A stretch of DNA of 64,000 nt from Caldilineaceae bacterium. GTDB taxonomy: Bacteria; Chloroflexota; Anaerolineae; Caldilineales; Caldilineaceae. Within the stretch, counting starts at the first letter, position 1. Each line of letters opens with the position of its first letter. This document shows positions 10,418 through 20,235 of this stretch, piece by piece. The DNA lies in the NCBI GenBank assembly GCA_958295845.1, contig OY282376.1:1749022-1813021 (forward strand), given 5' to 3'. Position numbers and translations under genes: made by a program. The notes below the pieces were generated by a model. That model worked only from the letters and a program-made list of their open reading frames with translations, searched no databases and was not told where the DNA came from.

Positions 10418-11860
10418 TCACAGCCGGTAGGCCTCTTTCGCCAGGCCATACGCCAGGGCATGTGCCATGGTGAAAGCATCCTCATCGTCGATCTGGCCCT
10501 CGACGAGCAGCCCGGCAAGCCAGTCGCAGGCGATGCGCCGCCAAAGCTCATGCCGGGTCGGAATCGAAGCGAAGGCGCGCGTATCGTCATTGAAACCAAC
10601 CGTGTTGTAGATGCCCGCCGTCTCCATCACCTGCGCAAAGAAATTCCGCATCCCGTTGATGCTGTCGTAGAACCACCAGGGCGGGCCGATTCGCAGGATC
10701 GGATAGTGGCCGGCCAGCGGAGCAAGCTCCCTGGCGCTGGTTGATTCGTCCAGCGTAAACAGGATCAGGCGCAGCGACTGATGGGAGCCAAACCGGTCAA
10801 GCAGCGGTTTCAAATTACGGGTGAAGTTAAGCGCATGGGGGATGTCAGCCCCCTTGTCCGCGCCGAAGCGTTGGAACACAGCCGCGTTATGATTCCGGAT
10901 CGAACCGGGGTGAAGTTGCATGACCAACCCGTCCTCGCTGCTCATGCGGGCCATCTCCACCAACATATGCCCGGTGAAACGCCGTGCGTCTTCGGCGGTC
11001 GATTTGCCCGCTAGGCCTCGCTGAAACAGTGCCTCCGCCTCGCCTGAGGAGAGGACCTCGGTGAACGGAGTCTCCGCCGCATGATCGGTTGCGGTCGCCC
11101 CCATCTCCCTGAAGTAATCGCGTCGGGCTTCAAGCGCCGAAATGTAGGAGGCGTAATTCCCGATGTCGATTCCTGAAACACCGCGCAGTAAGTCGATCTG
11201 CCCCTTCCATTCCGGCTGATCGATCCCGTTCACGACCTTGTCTGGACGGAATGTTGGATAGATGCGCCCATCCCAGTCCGATTCTTGGATCGTCTTGTGA
11301 TGCTCAAGCGTGTCAGTGGCCGCGTCGGTCGTTGTCAGCACCTCCACCTGGAACTGATCGTACAGCGCCCGGGGTGTGAAATCCGGCGCCGCCAACCGCT
11401 CCGATATCCTGCCATAGATAGTCTGGGCGTTCGCAGGAGTTAGCTTGTCGGTGATGCCAAAGAGATCGTGCAATTCGTCCCGCAGCCACAGCCCGGTGGG
11501 GGTGCCCTGAAACAGATGGTGGTTTTCGGCGAATGTCTGCCAAATCTTGCGGTGGTCCGATTCGACCGCACCGGCATCCTCCCCTTCATTCATGGGCACC
11601 CCCTGTGCCTCAAGGGGAACGCCCTGGGAGTAGAGCATCCGGAATACATAGTGGTCCGGAATCAGAAAGAACTCTGCCGGTGACTCGAAATGGTACGACG
11701 CGTCGGCAAAGAGAAGCGGGTCCACGTGGCCGTGTGGACAGATCAACGGAAGGTCTGCCACGCTCTCAAATAGAGAGCGAGCTACAGATCTTTGCGCGCT
11801 GCTGCCGCTGAAGAAGCGATCCGCCCGTTCGGGCATAAAATTGCCTAGTGACACATTCAC
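10418..11860 (-). CDS. uxaC: Glucuronate (uronate) isomerase
   Basis: 480-residue UxaC-family enzyme converting D-glucuronate to D-fructuronate, or galacturonate to tagaturonate. Metal-binding HGHVDP lies near residue 44, and there is a long TIM barrel with family motifs such as LTTTDAATDTLEHH, MQLHPGSIRNHN and GFNDDTRAF. Full length for the family. An AGGA site sits 12 nt before the ATG. It diverges from the SDR gene at 12043, which probably performs the next step, and a TATAAT-like -10 box on the minus strand lies in the shared upstream region. Confidence 0.96.
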   Translation of the reverse strand: MNVSLGNFMPERADRFFSGSSAQRSVARSLFESVADLPLICPHGHVDPLLFADASYHFESPAEFFLIPDHYVFRMLYSQGVPLEAQGVPMNEGEDAGAVESDHRKIWQTFAENHHLFQGTPTGLWLRDELHDLFGITDKLTPANAQTIYGRISERLAAPDFTPRALYDQFQVEVLTTTDAATDTLEHHKTIQESDWDGRIYPTFRPDKVVNGIDQPEWKGQIDLLRGVSGIDIGNYASYISALEARRDYFREMGATATDHAAETPFTEVLSSGEAEALFQRGLAGKSTAEDARRFTGHMLVEMARMSSEDGLVMQLHPGSIRNHNAAVFQRFGADKGADIPHALNFTRNLKPLLDRFGSHQSLRLILFTLDESTSARELAPLAGHYPILRIGPPWWFYDSINGMRNFFAQVMETAGIYNTVGFNDDTRAFASIPTRHELWRRIACDWLAGLLVEGQIDDEDAFTMAHALAYGLAKEAYRL

Positions 11861-12042
11861 AGAATAATCCTTTCGTTCGTACCGAATTGGCAGTAGATTG
11901 AAGGCGGTAAGAAGGTTGTAAGTTGGCTTTCTGTCTGACTCTCACTTGCCTATGATTATAGCTGAAAACCTTGTAAGGGCGAGGTAGGAGCCGCTTGTAA
12001 AAGAATTCCTCTCTTCCCGTATTTCACACTAAGGAGTTGGCC

Positions 12043-12888
12043 ATGAGTGCAAATGAACAGTTCTCATTGGAGGGAAAGGTTGCCGTTGTCACCGGCGGCA
12101 CAGGTGTACTGGGAGGGGCGATGGCCCGGGGTCTGGCCGCGGCCGGAGCTCGCGTCGCCATCCTTGGTCGGAGGGAGGACGTAGCCCGCGCCGTGGCCGA
12201 CGAAATCGTGGCGGCCGGCCATGAGGCGATCCCCCTGCCCGCCGACGTCCTGGACGAGGACAGTCTGCAAGCCGCGCGCAAGACGCTCATCGACGAATGG
12301 GGCACTGTCGACGTCCTGATCAATTCCGCCGGCGGCAATCGCCCCGACGCAACCGTCTTCGGCGACCTCACCTTCTTCAATGTGCCGCGCAGCGCCCTCG
12401 AAGGCGTCGTCGGCCTGAACTTCACCGGCACGGTCCTGCCGATTCAGATCTTCGGCGAGCCCATGGCCGCGCAGGGCAAAGGCTCCGTCATCAACATCTC
12501 TTCAATGGCCGCACAGAAGGTCCTGACCCGCGTGATGGGGTACTCTGCCGCCAAAGCGGCTGTCGACAACCTGACCCGCTGGCTGGCCGTAGATCTGGCC
12601 GAAAAGCACGGTCCCGGGCTCCGAGTGAACGCGATCGCGCCCGGCTTCTTCGTCGGCGACCAGAATCGGGCGCTCCTGATCAAAGAGGACGCCCCCGCCG
12701 GATCGCAGGACCCCCCTATTCTCACCGAAAGAGGTCAGCAAATAGTAGACCATACGCCGATGGGGCGGTTCGGAGAGCCGCATGAGCTGACAGGCGCAGC
12801 GATCTGGCTAGCCAGCGACGCCTCCCGCTTTGTTACCGGCATCGTTGTTCCCGTAGACGGCGGTTTCTCCGCCTCGAGCGGCATCTGA
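12043..12888 (+). CDS. SDR oxidoreductase, probable D-mannonate/fructuronate oxidoreductase
   Basis: Classical short-chain dehydrogenase of 281 residues. The NAD(P) motif TGGTGVLGGAMARGLAAAG is at about 17-35, NSAGGNRPDAT follows, and catalytic Ser153/154, Tyr167 and Lys171 are in place. The NSAGGNRPDA segment and length resemble SDR-type fructuronate reductases. Divergence from uxaC supports reduction of fructuronate to mannonate as the second step of glucuronate catabolism. AAGGAG precedes the ATG, and a TTG two codons upstream is disfavoured. Confidence 0.85.
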   Translation: MSANEQFSLEGKVAVVTGGTGVLGGAMARGLAAAGARVAILGRREDVARAVADEIVAAGHEAIPLPADVLDEDSLQAARKTLIDEWGTVDVLINSAGGNRPDATVFGDLTFFNVPRSALEGVVGLNFTGTVLPIQIFGEPMAAQGKGSVINISSMAAQKVLTRVMGYSAAKAAVDNLTRWLAVDLAEKHGPGLRVNAIAPGFFVGDQNRALLIKEDAPAGSQDPPILTERGQQIVDHTPMGRFGEPHELTGAAIWLASDASRFVTGIVVPVDGGFSASSGI

Positions 12889-12969
12889 GGCCCAGGAAAA
12901 CCTTCTGGGATAAGCATATCGTACACCCCTGTCGCGCTCTGTCTCGCTACACTTCCTGGGTGAGTTTTC

Positions 12970-12998
12970 TTGCCCCGCGCAGTGAAGAAATGTATATT
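12970..12998 (+). promoter_or_regulatory. Sigma-70-type promoter of glnS
   Basis: TTGCCC (12970-12975), a 17-bp spacer and TATATT (12993-12998). The predicted start near 13005 leaves a leader of about 95 nt and excludes the in-frame GTG/ATG-like extension that begins at 13004. Confidence 0.7.
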
Positions 12999-13099
12999 GT
13001 CTTTTGGTGCCAGTCGAGGTTAAGAATCAGAAAACTGTTGTACATGAAATTGGGGTGTCCCGATTTCGCAAAACTCGTAGGTTAGCTGAGAGTATTCCC

Positions 13100-14797
13100 A
13101 TGAGCGATTCTACCGCAGTGACACAAGACTTCATTCGCGAAGCAATCTCGGACGACATCGACAAGGGGCGCTTCAATGGGCGTTTTCAAACACGCTTCCC
13201 CCCCGAACCCAACGGCTATCTGCACATCGGCCATGCCAAAGCCATTGGGCTCAACTTCGAGGTAGCCGCGCAGTTCAACGGCCTCTGTAATCTGCGTTTC
13301 GACGACACCAACCCCCTCAAGGAAGAGCAGGAATTCGTCGAGGCCCAGGTAAAGGACATCCGCTGGCTCGGCTACGAGCCGGCAAGCGTTCTCTATGCCT
13401 CCGACTATTTCGGCCAGCTATACGAGTGGGCGCTGCAGCTTATCCAGGATGGACACGCCTATGTCGACGACCTCAGCCAGGAGGAGATCCGCGCTTACCG
13501 CGGCACACTGACCGAACCGGGCAAAAACAGCCCCTACCGTGACAGGCCGGTCGAGGAAAACCTGGACCTGTTCCAGCGAATGAAGGCCGGCGAGTTTCCC
13601 GACGGCGCCCGCGTCCTGCGCGCAAAAATCGACATGAGCGCGCCCAACATCAATCTGCGCGACCCCGTCATGTACCGCATCCGCCATGCCGAGCACCAGC
13701 GCACTGGTGACGAGTGGTGCATCTACCCGATGTACGACTGGGCCCACGGCCAGTCCGACTCGATCGAAGGCGTCACCCATTCGCTCTGCTCGCTCGAATA
13801 CCTGAACCACCGCCCGCTCTACGACTGGTACCTCGACGCGCTGGGCGTCTACCATCCCCGCCAGATCGAGTTCGCAAAGCTGGAATTCACCTACATTGTG
13901 ACGAGCAAAAGGCGCCTCATGCGTCTTGTCGAAGAAGGCCACGTAAACGGCTGGGACGACCCCCGTATGCCAACGCTGGCCGGCCAGCGTCGGCGGGGCG
14001 TGCCGTCAAAGGCAATCCGCGATCTCTGTCAACACGTCGGAATCGCCCGCACCAACAGCACAGTGGAGATCGAGCTTCTGGAGCACTTCATTCGCCAGGA
14101 ATTGAACCGTACCGCCATGCGCGTGATGGGTGTCCTCGACCCCCTGCCGATCGTGATCACCAACTACCCCGAAGGCGAGACCGAATGGCTCGATGCCGTG
14201 AACAATCCGGAGGACGAGAGCGCAGGCAGCCGGCCTGTCCCCTTCAGCCGCAACCTCTACATTGATCGAGACGATTTCATGGAGGACCCGCCTCGCAGAT
14301 TCCATCGCATGGCGCTAGGCCGTGAGGTCCGTCTCCGTTGGGGCTACTTCGTTCGCTGCGAGGAGGTCATAAAGAACGACCAGGGTGAGGTCGTCGCCCT
14401 GCACTGCACCTACGATCCGGAGACCAAGGGCGGTTACGCTCCCGACGGCCGCAAAGTGCGCGGAACAATTCACTGGGTAAGCGCCGACCACGCAGTGTCT
14501 GCCAAAGTGCGCCTTTATGACCGTCTCTTCAACGTCGAGAATCCCTACGACGTGCCCGAAGGCCAGGACTACATAGCCAGCCTCTCGCCCAACTCCTTGA
14601 CTGTGTTGGACAGCGTCCAGCTGGAGCCGAGCGCGCTTGACCTCGATATCGGCCAGACTGTTCAGTTTGAACGTAAAGGTTACTTCTGTCTGGACTCCGA
14701 CAGCGCCGAAGGCCGGCCCGTCTTTAACCGCACGATTACGTTGCGCGATACATGGGCAAGAATGCAGGCTAAGGGTCGAAAGGGGAAAGAGGGGTAA
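13100..14797 (+). CDS. glnS: Glutaminyl-tRNA synthetase
   Basis: Class Ic synthetase of 565 residues attaching glutamine to tRNA-Gln. The HIGH box is YLHIGHAKA (about 40-48), followed by RFDDTNP, and the KMSKS-equivalent is VTSKRRL around 267-273. The C-terminal anticodon-binding beta barrels are complete. Start 13100 is the first ATG after the predicted transcription start. Direct GlnRS charging means this organism does not need transamidation for Gln-tRNA, in contrast to the AspRS His31 hint for Asn-tRNA. Confidence 0.97.
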   Translation: MSDSTAVTQDFIREAISDDIDKGRFNGRFQTRFPPEPNGYLHIGHAKAIGLNFEVAAQFNGLCNLRFDDTNPLKEEQEFVEAQVKDIRWLGYEPASVLYASDYFGQLYEWALQLIQDGHAYVDDLSQEEIRAYRGTLTEPGKNSPYRDRPVEENLDLFQRMKAGEFPDGARVLRAKIDMSAPNINLRDPVMYRIRHAEHQRTGDEWCIYPMYDWAHGQSDSIEGVTHSLCSLEYLNHRPLYDWYLDALGVYHPRQIEFAKLEFTYIVTSKRRLMRLVEEGHVNGWDDPRMPTLAGQRRRGVPSKAIRDLCQHVGIARTNSTVEIELLEHFIRQELNRTAMRVMGVLDPLPIVITNYPEGETEWLDAVNNPEDESAGSRPVPFSRNLYIDRDDFMEDPPRRFHRMALGREVRLRWGYFVRCEEVIKNDQGEVVALHCTYDPETKGGYAPDGRKVRGTIHWVSADHAVSAKVRLYDRLFNVENPYDVPEGQDYIASLSPNSLTVLDSVQLEPSALDLDIGQTVQFERKGYFCLDSDSAEGRPVFNRTITLRDTWARMQAKGRKGKEG

Positions 14798-14933
14798 TTC
14801 GTAAAACTATTGACCTGGAACTGAAAGTAGTGCATACAGTTGGTTTCGCAAGTCGAATCGTCTTCCAGCAAGCGGTTTCGCCTGCGTCAGCGCAATGCTT
14901 CCCACAGGTCCGCGCACAACGCATTGCCTGCGT

Positions 14934-15710
14934 CTAGCGAAATCGAGCCTTATGCGGCACCAGAATGTGACCCTCCTCAAGCGAGCCGTATCGCGTTGCC
15001 GCCCTCGGCCCGTGCCTCCACAGATACGAGGCGATATAGGCGCAGGTAATCGCATCGAGCGCGTCCTCGTAGGCCTGCAATGCTGACCCGCGCAGGCCGT
15101 ACACCTCTGTGCTTTTGAGTACCCGCCTCGTCCGGCGCAGCGGGGGATCGGCCTTGCGCAGTTTCCGCAAAAGCTTTCGATAGCGCACAAACTCCGACCA
15201 GCGCTCCTCAAAAGATCGCCCTCGCCCACGCTTATATTTGAGGGTCCGCTCAAGACCAAACAGGCTGACAAGCGCCGGATGGGGATACACCTCGCACACA
15301 AGCCGCCCCATTGTGCGCCGCGGGATCACATCCGATTCATAGAACTTGAATCGTTCTGACAGCGCCGCGGTTAGAGCCTCCCCCCTCACAACCCCGTCGC
15401 GTTCCAGCAGCCTCCTGTTCGCCGGATACGCGCCGGCCTGATAACGTTGCCAGTCCGCCGACAACGCACGGTCGCACTGCCTTATCCCCGTCTCATTTGG
15501 TACCCGCAGCGGCGCGTCAACCGCCACCACAGATCCGTTGCGACGCGAGAGATGATCGCCAATGAATTCGAGAATCTCCGACATCTTGCCCAGTCCGCCG
15601 GAACAGGCAACCAACCGCCCGTTACGGATCACCGCAACGCCCGACGGGTTCCTGTCGCTCCACGCCAGGTCAATGCCGATAAAGGAGGGCTTTCCCCGCT
15701 TCTTAGCCAT
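14934..15710 (-). CDS. DUF429 family protein
   Basis: 258-residue protein beginning MAKKRGKPSFIGIDLAWSD. The FIGIDLAW strand with its Asp and later VVAVDAPLRVPN and YEDALDAITCAYIAS match DUF429, a predicted RNase H-like fold with suspected nuclease activity. The Asp residues in IGIDLAW, VDAPL and LDAITC are the likely acidic cluster. A perfect AAGGAGGT lies upstream of the ATG, predicting strong translation. The function is uncharacterised. It is convergent with glnS. Confidence 0.85.
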   Translation of the reverse strand: MAKKRGKPSFIGIDLAWSDRNPSGVAVIRNGRLVACSGGLGKMSEILEFIGDHLSRRNGSVVAVDAPLRVPNETGIRQCDRALSADWQRYQAGAYPANRRLLERDGVVRGEALTAALSERFKFYESDVIPRRTMGRLVCEVYPHPALVSLFGLERTLKYKRGRGRSFEERWSEFVRYRKLLRKLRKADPPLRRTRRVLKSTEVYGLRGSALQAYEDALDAITCAYIASYLWRHGPRAATRYGSLEEGHILVPHKARFR

Positions 15711-15835
15711 AGAGGACCTCCTTAAGTGGTGCTGATTCTACCTGCTACTCAAATGAAACATCCGAGCTCGCGCGCCCTGAACGTCAGGCTGAGCATTGGG
15801 CCGTCTTTCTCGCCCATGCCCTGTCATAGCCGCAG

Positions 15836-16951
15836 TCACCCTTCGCGGCGTAAGCAGACCTTCTCCACAGTCACTTCCTCCAGGAAAGCCTCGTCTACCT
15901 GCGCGCCATGCCCCGGCCCGTCCGGAACGCTAAGCGTACTATTGCTGCTGAGCGTAAAAGGATTGCTAACGATATCCCGCTCAAAATAGCGGTCATTTGC
16001 GCTGATGTCCCCCGGCAGCGTGAAATTTGGTAGGCTGGCCAGCGCCACACTGATGGCACGCCCAATCCCGGTCTCCAGCATGCCCCCGTGCCAGACGGGA
16101 ATGCCCGCAGCCTGGCACATATCATGGACGGCCACCGAATCAGCCAGTCCGCCAATGCGCGATGGTTTGATATTGATCACGCCGCACGCATCCAGCTCCA
16201 GCGCCCAGCGGGCGTGATCCGTCGAAACGATGCTCTCGTCCAGGCAGACCGGCGTCTCAATCAACTTCGCCAGCTTGGCGTGGTCGAAAATGTCGTCGTG
16301 GTCCAGCGGCTGCTCGTTGAGCAACAGATCGAACTCGTCCAACTGTCGCAGATGCTCCGCGTCCTCCAAATGGTAGATGCTGTTGCCATCCACCTGCAGC
16401 AAAAGGTCCGGCCACTGTTCGCGCACCGCCCGCGTCGGCTCGACGTCCCAACCCGGCTTGATCTTCAGTTTGACCCGCTGGTAGCCATCTTCCAGATAAC
16501 CCGCCACGGTTTCCAGCAGCGCGCCAGTGTCCGGTTGGATCGGCACACTCACGCCTACCGCCACCTCCTCCCGCGTCCCCCCAAGCAGGCTTGCCAGGGA
16601 TCTGTTTTCCGCCTGCGCGAAAAGGTCCCAAACCGCGAACTCCAGCCCTGCCTTGGCCATACGGTTGGCGCGCAGTTTCCTGAAGATCCCGCGCACCTCA
16701 CCCGGCTCAGATATATCCGCCTCCAAGAGCATCGGCCCCAGGAACTCACGCTGCATGATCAGCGCCGTGTGAAAGGTCTCCTCGTTGTACCAGGGACCGT
16801 CGCTGACAGGCGACTCGCCCCAGCCCGTTACCCCGTCCGCATCCACCCGTACAATAACAGCATCGCTTCCTTCGTGACGCCATCCGCTAGTCTCAAATGG
16901 CCGCACATAGGGCATATGGATACGGCGGAGCTCAATCTGATCAATTCTCAT
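15836..16951 (-). CDS. o-Succinylbenzoate synthase/N-acylamino acid racemase family
   Basis: Enolase-superfamily enzyme of 371 residues, MenC/NSAR clade. It carries the KxK pair in RVKLKIKPGWD, the metal ligands in LQVDGNS, LNEQPL and CLDES, and the distal lysine in INIKPSRIGG. MenC and N-succinylamino acid racemase cannot be separated by sequence alone, and many members are promiscuous. No other menaquinone gene is present here, which weakly favours a racemase or another catabolic role. AGGA precedes the ATG. Confidence 0.85.
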   Translation of the reverse strand: MRIDQIELRRIHMPYVRPFETSGWRHEGSDAVIVRVDADGVTGWGESPVSDGPWYNEETFHTALIMQREFLGPMLLEADISEPGEVRGIFRKLRANRMAKAGLEFAVWDLFAQAENRSLASLLGGTREEVAVGVSVPIQPDTGALLETVAGYLEDGYQRVKLKIKPGWDVEPTRAVREQWPDLLLQVDGNSIYHLEDAEHLRQLDEFDLLLNEQPLDHDDIFDHAKLAKLIETPVCLDESIVSTDHARWALELDACGVINIKPSRIGGLADSVAVHDMCQAAGIPVWHGGMLETGIGRAISVALASLPNFTLPGDISANDRYFERDIVSNPFTLSSNSTLSVPDGPGHGAQVDEAFLEEVTVEKVCLRREG

Positions 16952-17352
16952 TGCTGGATTCCTGTATGTCCATCCCGCGGCATATTCAAGGGTGGGTTTG
17001 AGGACGCCCTATGCATGGGATGAAACAACTGGGCGCCGGAGAGGTTACGCGCTGCGAAATTTCTGCAGAACTGCACGAGTCATGCCGTACGGCCACACCG
17101 AAGCCGCGCCGGTCCAGTCAGTTCAAATAGGGCCCGCTGAACGGCGCAAAATTGGGAGGGGGATGACCTTGGCGGCTATGCCAACCTTTCCTGCTGAAGA
17201 CAAAGGCTGGTGAGTGTCGAGAGATCGGGGCGGAGGCCGACCGGTTCCGAATTACTCCCGGACCGCGAGCGCTGGCACTGCAGTCCATTTTCCGGCTGGC
17301 TCAGGAACCGACAGGCCCTCCGCCCCAATTGAAAGGCTCGAAAAGCACTTTC
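16952..17352. other. Intergenic region with a long imperfect inverted repeat
   Basis: 401 bp between two minus-strand genes. No credible ORF was seen. It contains the inverted repeat described at 17226-17326. Otherwise nothing recognisable. Confidence 0.6.
17226..17326. repeat. Long imperfect inverted repeat
   Basis: GGGGCGGAGG (17226-17235) pairs with CCTCCGCCCC (17317-17326), and inside it CGGTTCC (17241-17247) pairs with GGAACCG (17304-17310), so 17 bp pair across a ~56-nt apical region. There is no T-tract on either side, so it is not a standard terminator. It lies just after the stop of the Gfo/Idh/MocA gene read on the minus strand and could stabilise that 3' end or form a structured RNA. 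Confidence 0.65.
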
Positions 17353-18552
17353 CTAGACAGCGTATACGCAATCCACATGGCGTCCGCTTGCCGCCGACTC
17401 CAGAATCGCGTCACAAATCACTGCGTTGCGGTAGCCGTCGACAAAGTCAGCGCCAATGGGAGAAACGTCTCCATCGTTGACGATGCAGTCCAACAGGTGC
17501 GTAATCTCATGCACAAACGTATGCTCCCACCCAATCATATGACCCTGGGGCCACCAGTTCTCCCACCAAGGGTGGAACGGCTCAGACACCAGCACGTTGC
17601 GGAAACCCTGGGCTTCCGCTGGTTCATCACCTACCCAGAAAATCTCCAGCTCGTTCAGACGCTCCAGGTTGAAGACGATACTTGCCTTCTCAGCGTTGAT
17701 TTCGAGGCGCTGTCCGTTCTTGCGCCCGGCGGCAAAGCGGCTGGCCTCAACCGTGCCAATCGCGCCGCCATCGAACTCCAGCAGCGCGGTGAAGGCGTCG
17801 TCTACATCGACCTTGCCCATCGTGCCGTCGTCCCAAGGGCGCTCTTCGATGAAGGTGCGGGTCATTCCCGATACACTCTTCACTTCCCCTACCAGGTAGC
17901 GCGCCAGATCGATAATGTGCGCCCCCAGGTCGCCGAGAGCGCCGCTGCCCGCCACCGACTTCTGCAGCCGCCAGATCATCGGCAGCTCGTAATGGGCCAT
18001 CACCCACTCCTGCAGATACACTGCGCGGAAGTGGTAGATCTTGCCCAGCAGACCCGAATCCACCAGCTTTCGAATCTGCCGGATCGCCGGCACGAAACGG
18101 TAGTTGAACGCGACCATGTTCTTCACGCCCGCCTTCTGCACGGCTTCTACCATACTCTGCGCCTCATCGGCCGTACGCGCCAGCGGCTTCTCACACAGGA
18201 TGTGCTTTCCCCGTTCCGCGGCCAGAATACAAGGATCGGCATGCGTATCGTTCGGACCGCCGTTATCGAAAAGCTGGATGTCGTCGTTGTCGAGCATCGC
18301 CCGCCAGTCTGTATAATAGCCGTCGTATCCGTAGCGCCTTGCCGCCTCCGCGACAGCCTGTTCGTCGCGGCCCGAGATTCCCACAAGCCTCGGCACCGCC
18401 GGTGGCGGGTACATCATGTGCGCGATATTCAGCATCGCATGGCTGTGGGCCTTGCCCATAAAGGCGTAGCCCAGCATCCCTACACCGATCTCTGGGGCGT
18501 CGCCTTCGGCCCGTGCCCCAGCCATCGAAGTGAATCCGGATCCTTCACTCAT
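17353..18552 (-). CDS. Gfo/Idh/MocA family oxidoreductase
   Basis: 399-residue NAD(P)-dependent sugar or cyclitol dehydrogenase. The Rossmann motif is GVGMLGYAFMGKAHSHAM, the family signature CEKPLART carries the catalytic Lys, and SGALGDLGAHIIDLARYLVG supplies the C-terminal active-site Asp/His. GAGGG precedes the ATG. It lies downstream of a sugar isomerase/epimerase gene on the same strand. That pairing recurs at 49.5-51.5 kb and is common in inositol or keto-sugar catabolism. The substrate is unknown. Confidence 0.9.
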   Translation of the reverse strand: MSEGSGFTSMAGARAEGDAPEIGVGMLGYAFMGKAHSHAMLNIAHMMYPPPAVPRLVGISGRDEQAVAEAARRYGYDGYYTDWRAMLDNDDIQLFDNGGPNDTHADPCILAAERGKHILCEKPLARTADEAQSMVEAVQKAGVKNMVAFNYRFVPAIRQIRKLVDSGLLGKIYHFRAVYLQEWVMAHYELPMIWRLQKSVAGSGALGDLGAHIIDLARYLVGEVKSVSGMTRTFIEERPWDDGTMGKVDVDDAFTALLEFDGGAIGTVEASRFAAGRKNGQRLEINAEKASIVFNLERLNELEIFWVGDEPAEAQGFRNVLVSEPFHPWWENWWPQGHMIGWEHTFVHEITHLLDCIVNDGDVSPIGADFVDGYRNAVICDAILESAASGRHVDCVYAV

Positions 18553-18639
18553 AGGTCAATCCCTCTTTATGGTCTTGGTTTCTGACATGATTCGGTAGAC
18601 CGCCCCCCGGCAGTTCTACCGCAATGACTAACCCGGCAA

Positions 18640-19638
18640 CTATTCCGCGAAGGCCGCGTCAAAAGCGATATCGGACGGCGGGAAGTCAATCTTTCGAGTA
18701 TAGGCGCATGATTCTGTCGCCCCGTGTTCTCGGTCCATGCCCGCGTCTTCCCACTCGATCGATAGCGGCCCGTTATAGCCGATGTCATTCAACGCCCGAA
18801 TAACCGCCTCAAAGTCGATATTCCCGCGCCCAACCGAACGGAAGTCCCAGAAGCGGCGATGGTCGCCAAATTCGGTGTGGCCGCCAAAGACACCCGCCTC
18901 TTTGCCGCCATCCGCCCAGCCCACGTCCTTCATGTGCACATGGAAGATCCGATCCGCGAACTTGCGGATGAAGGCCACGTAGTCCACGCCCTGGTAACCG
19001 AAGTGACTGGGGTCGTAGTTGAAGCCGAAAGCCTCATGGCCGTCCAAGGCGTCAATCGCATTCTGTGCGCTGACAATGTCGAACGCTATCTCGGTCGGGT
19101 GAACCTCCAATCCGAACTTTACCCCGTTTTCGCTGAAGACATCCAGAATCGGTGTCCACAACTCGGCGAAGAGCGCCAGTCCCTTGTCCAGAAAATCGGG
19201 CGGGTTCGGCGGGAAGGAGTAAACAAGGTGCCAGATCGGAGAACCGGTAAATCCGGGGACGACCTTTACACCGAGCTTAGCCGCCGCACGCGCGGTGTCC
19301 TTCATCTCCTCAGCCGCACGGGCGCGAACACCGTCTTCTGTACCGTCGCCAAAGATGCGCGGCGGCAGAATGCTCTCATGGCGTTCGTCAATTCGGTCGG
19401 CAACGGCCTGTCCAACCAAGTGGTTGCTGATGGCAAAACACTGCAGGCCATGCTTGTTCAGAGTGTCCCAGCGTCCCTGGACATAACTGTCGTCTTCTAA
19501 GGCCTTGTCCACCTCGAAATGGTCGCCCCAACAGGCTAGCTCCAGACCATCATAGCCGAAAGACTTCGCCTTTTCGCAGATGGTTTCGAAGGGCAAGTCC
19601 GCCCACTGACCTGTGAAGAGCGTTACTGGTCGCGGCAT
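18640..19638 (-). CDS. Sugar phosphate isomerase/epimerase (xylose isomerase-like TIM barrel)
   Basis: 332-residue AP endonuclease 2/xylose-isomerase-like barrel. Metal-site segments include [27 protein letters not shown] and FHVHMKDV, with a final [10 protein letters not shown] that supplies the last Glu/Asp. The open frame extends far upstream, but the ATG at 19638 has a perfect AAGGAGG and the family N-terminus. A strong promoter about 250 bp upstream drives it, followed by the Gfo/Idh/MocA gene. It likely isomerises a sugar or inositol derivative. Confidence 0.88.
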   Translation of the reverse strand: MPRPVTLFTGQWADLPFETICEKAKSFGYDGLELACWGDHFEVDKALEDDSYVQGRWDTLNKHGLQCFAISNHLVGQAVADRIDERHESILPPRIFGDGTEDGVRARAAEEMKDTARAAAKLGVKVVPGFTGSPIWHLVYSFPPNPPDFLDKGLALFAELWTPILDVFSENGVKFGLEVHPTEIAFDIVSAQNAIDALDGHEAFGFNYDPSHFGYQGVDYVAFIRKFADRIFHVHMKDVGWADGGKEAGVFGGHTEFGDHRRFWDFRSVGRGNIDFEAVIRALNDIGYNGPLSIEWEDAGMDREHGATESCAYTRKIDFPPSDIAFDAAFAE

Positions 19639-20235
19639 GAATTCCTCCTTAAATTTCGTTGAAACAGTTGGTTGCTGAATGTGGAAGATTCGAGAAAATC
19701 GGGCGCGGCTTCCCTGCAGCCATACCCGAACGAACGGGATATTCTGAGTTCGATTCTGCCCTGCGAAAAGGGTCCCGCGTTGACGCCCCGCAAGCTCGCC
19801 TTCTGCATATGTCAAACACAAAGACCCCCCGTAAGAGGCTGTCTCAGATCGACAGAGACTTCCTTTCCAGTCTGATTTGAGAGACGCGCCTACTATACAA
19901 CCATCGCTAGGATATGGCAATCCAGGACCCAAGCCGGTTGTATCTCGAACCGTCGCACATGAACGGCTTCAGGCCCGAGAATTCTGAGAAATATCGGACG
20001 GTCTGGGCAAGAGACGGTGATCGGATTTCCACAGGACCGGTACGCACTCTAAAGCTTGAACCTTTGAAGCGCACGCCACCCTCGGAGCGGCATCGCCACG
20101 AAATTGGCCCAGGGGAACTGCTGTTGGGCGCGGCGGCCAACTGCCGTTCCGCCAGTATCCGCGCTCTGCTTAGCTCTCGGTGAATTGGGGATCAAAGGGG
20201 GGACCGAAGCGACTACTGAATTCCTGAAGTTATCC
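19639..20235. other. Leader/intergenic region
   Basis: 597 bp between two minus-strand genes. It holds the promoter of the TIM-barrel gene and its ~250-nt leader. I could not identify a riboswitch class in the leader. The remaining ~315 bp up to the LysM gene end show no credible gene. Confidence 0.5.
19892..19920 (-). promoter_or_regulatory. Sigma-70-type promoter for the TIM-barrel/Gfo-Idh pair
   Basis: On the minus strand: TTGCCA (19920-19915), a 17-bp spacer and TATAGT (19897-19892). It implies a ~250-nt 5' leader before the ATG at 19638, long enough for post-transcriptional control. Confidence 0.7.

Noticed and set aside
17329..18585. A 418-codon plus-strand frame over the Gfo/Idh/MocA gene
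   Set aside because: The minus-strand protein has the full Rossmann and EKP motifs; the plus-strand frame has none and no ribosome site.
17353..19638. Large recent duplication of the 49.5-51.5 kb module
   Set aside because: The proteins share family motifs but not close sequence, so they are old paralogues or separate acquisitions.
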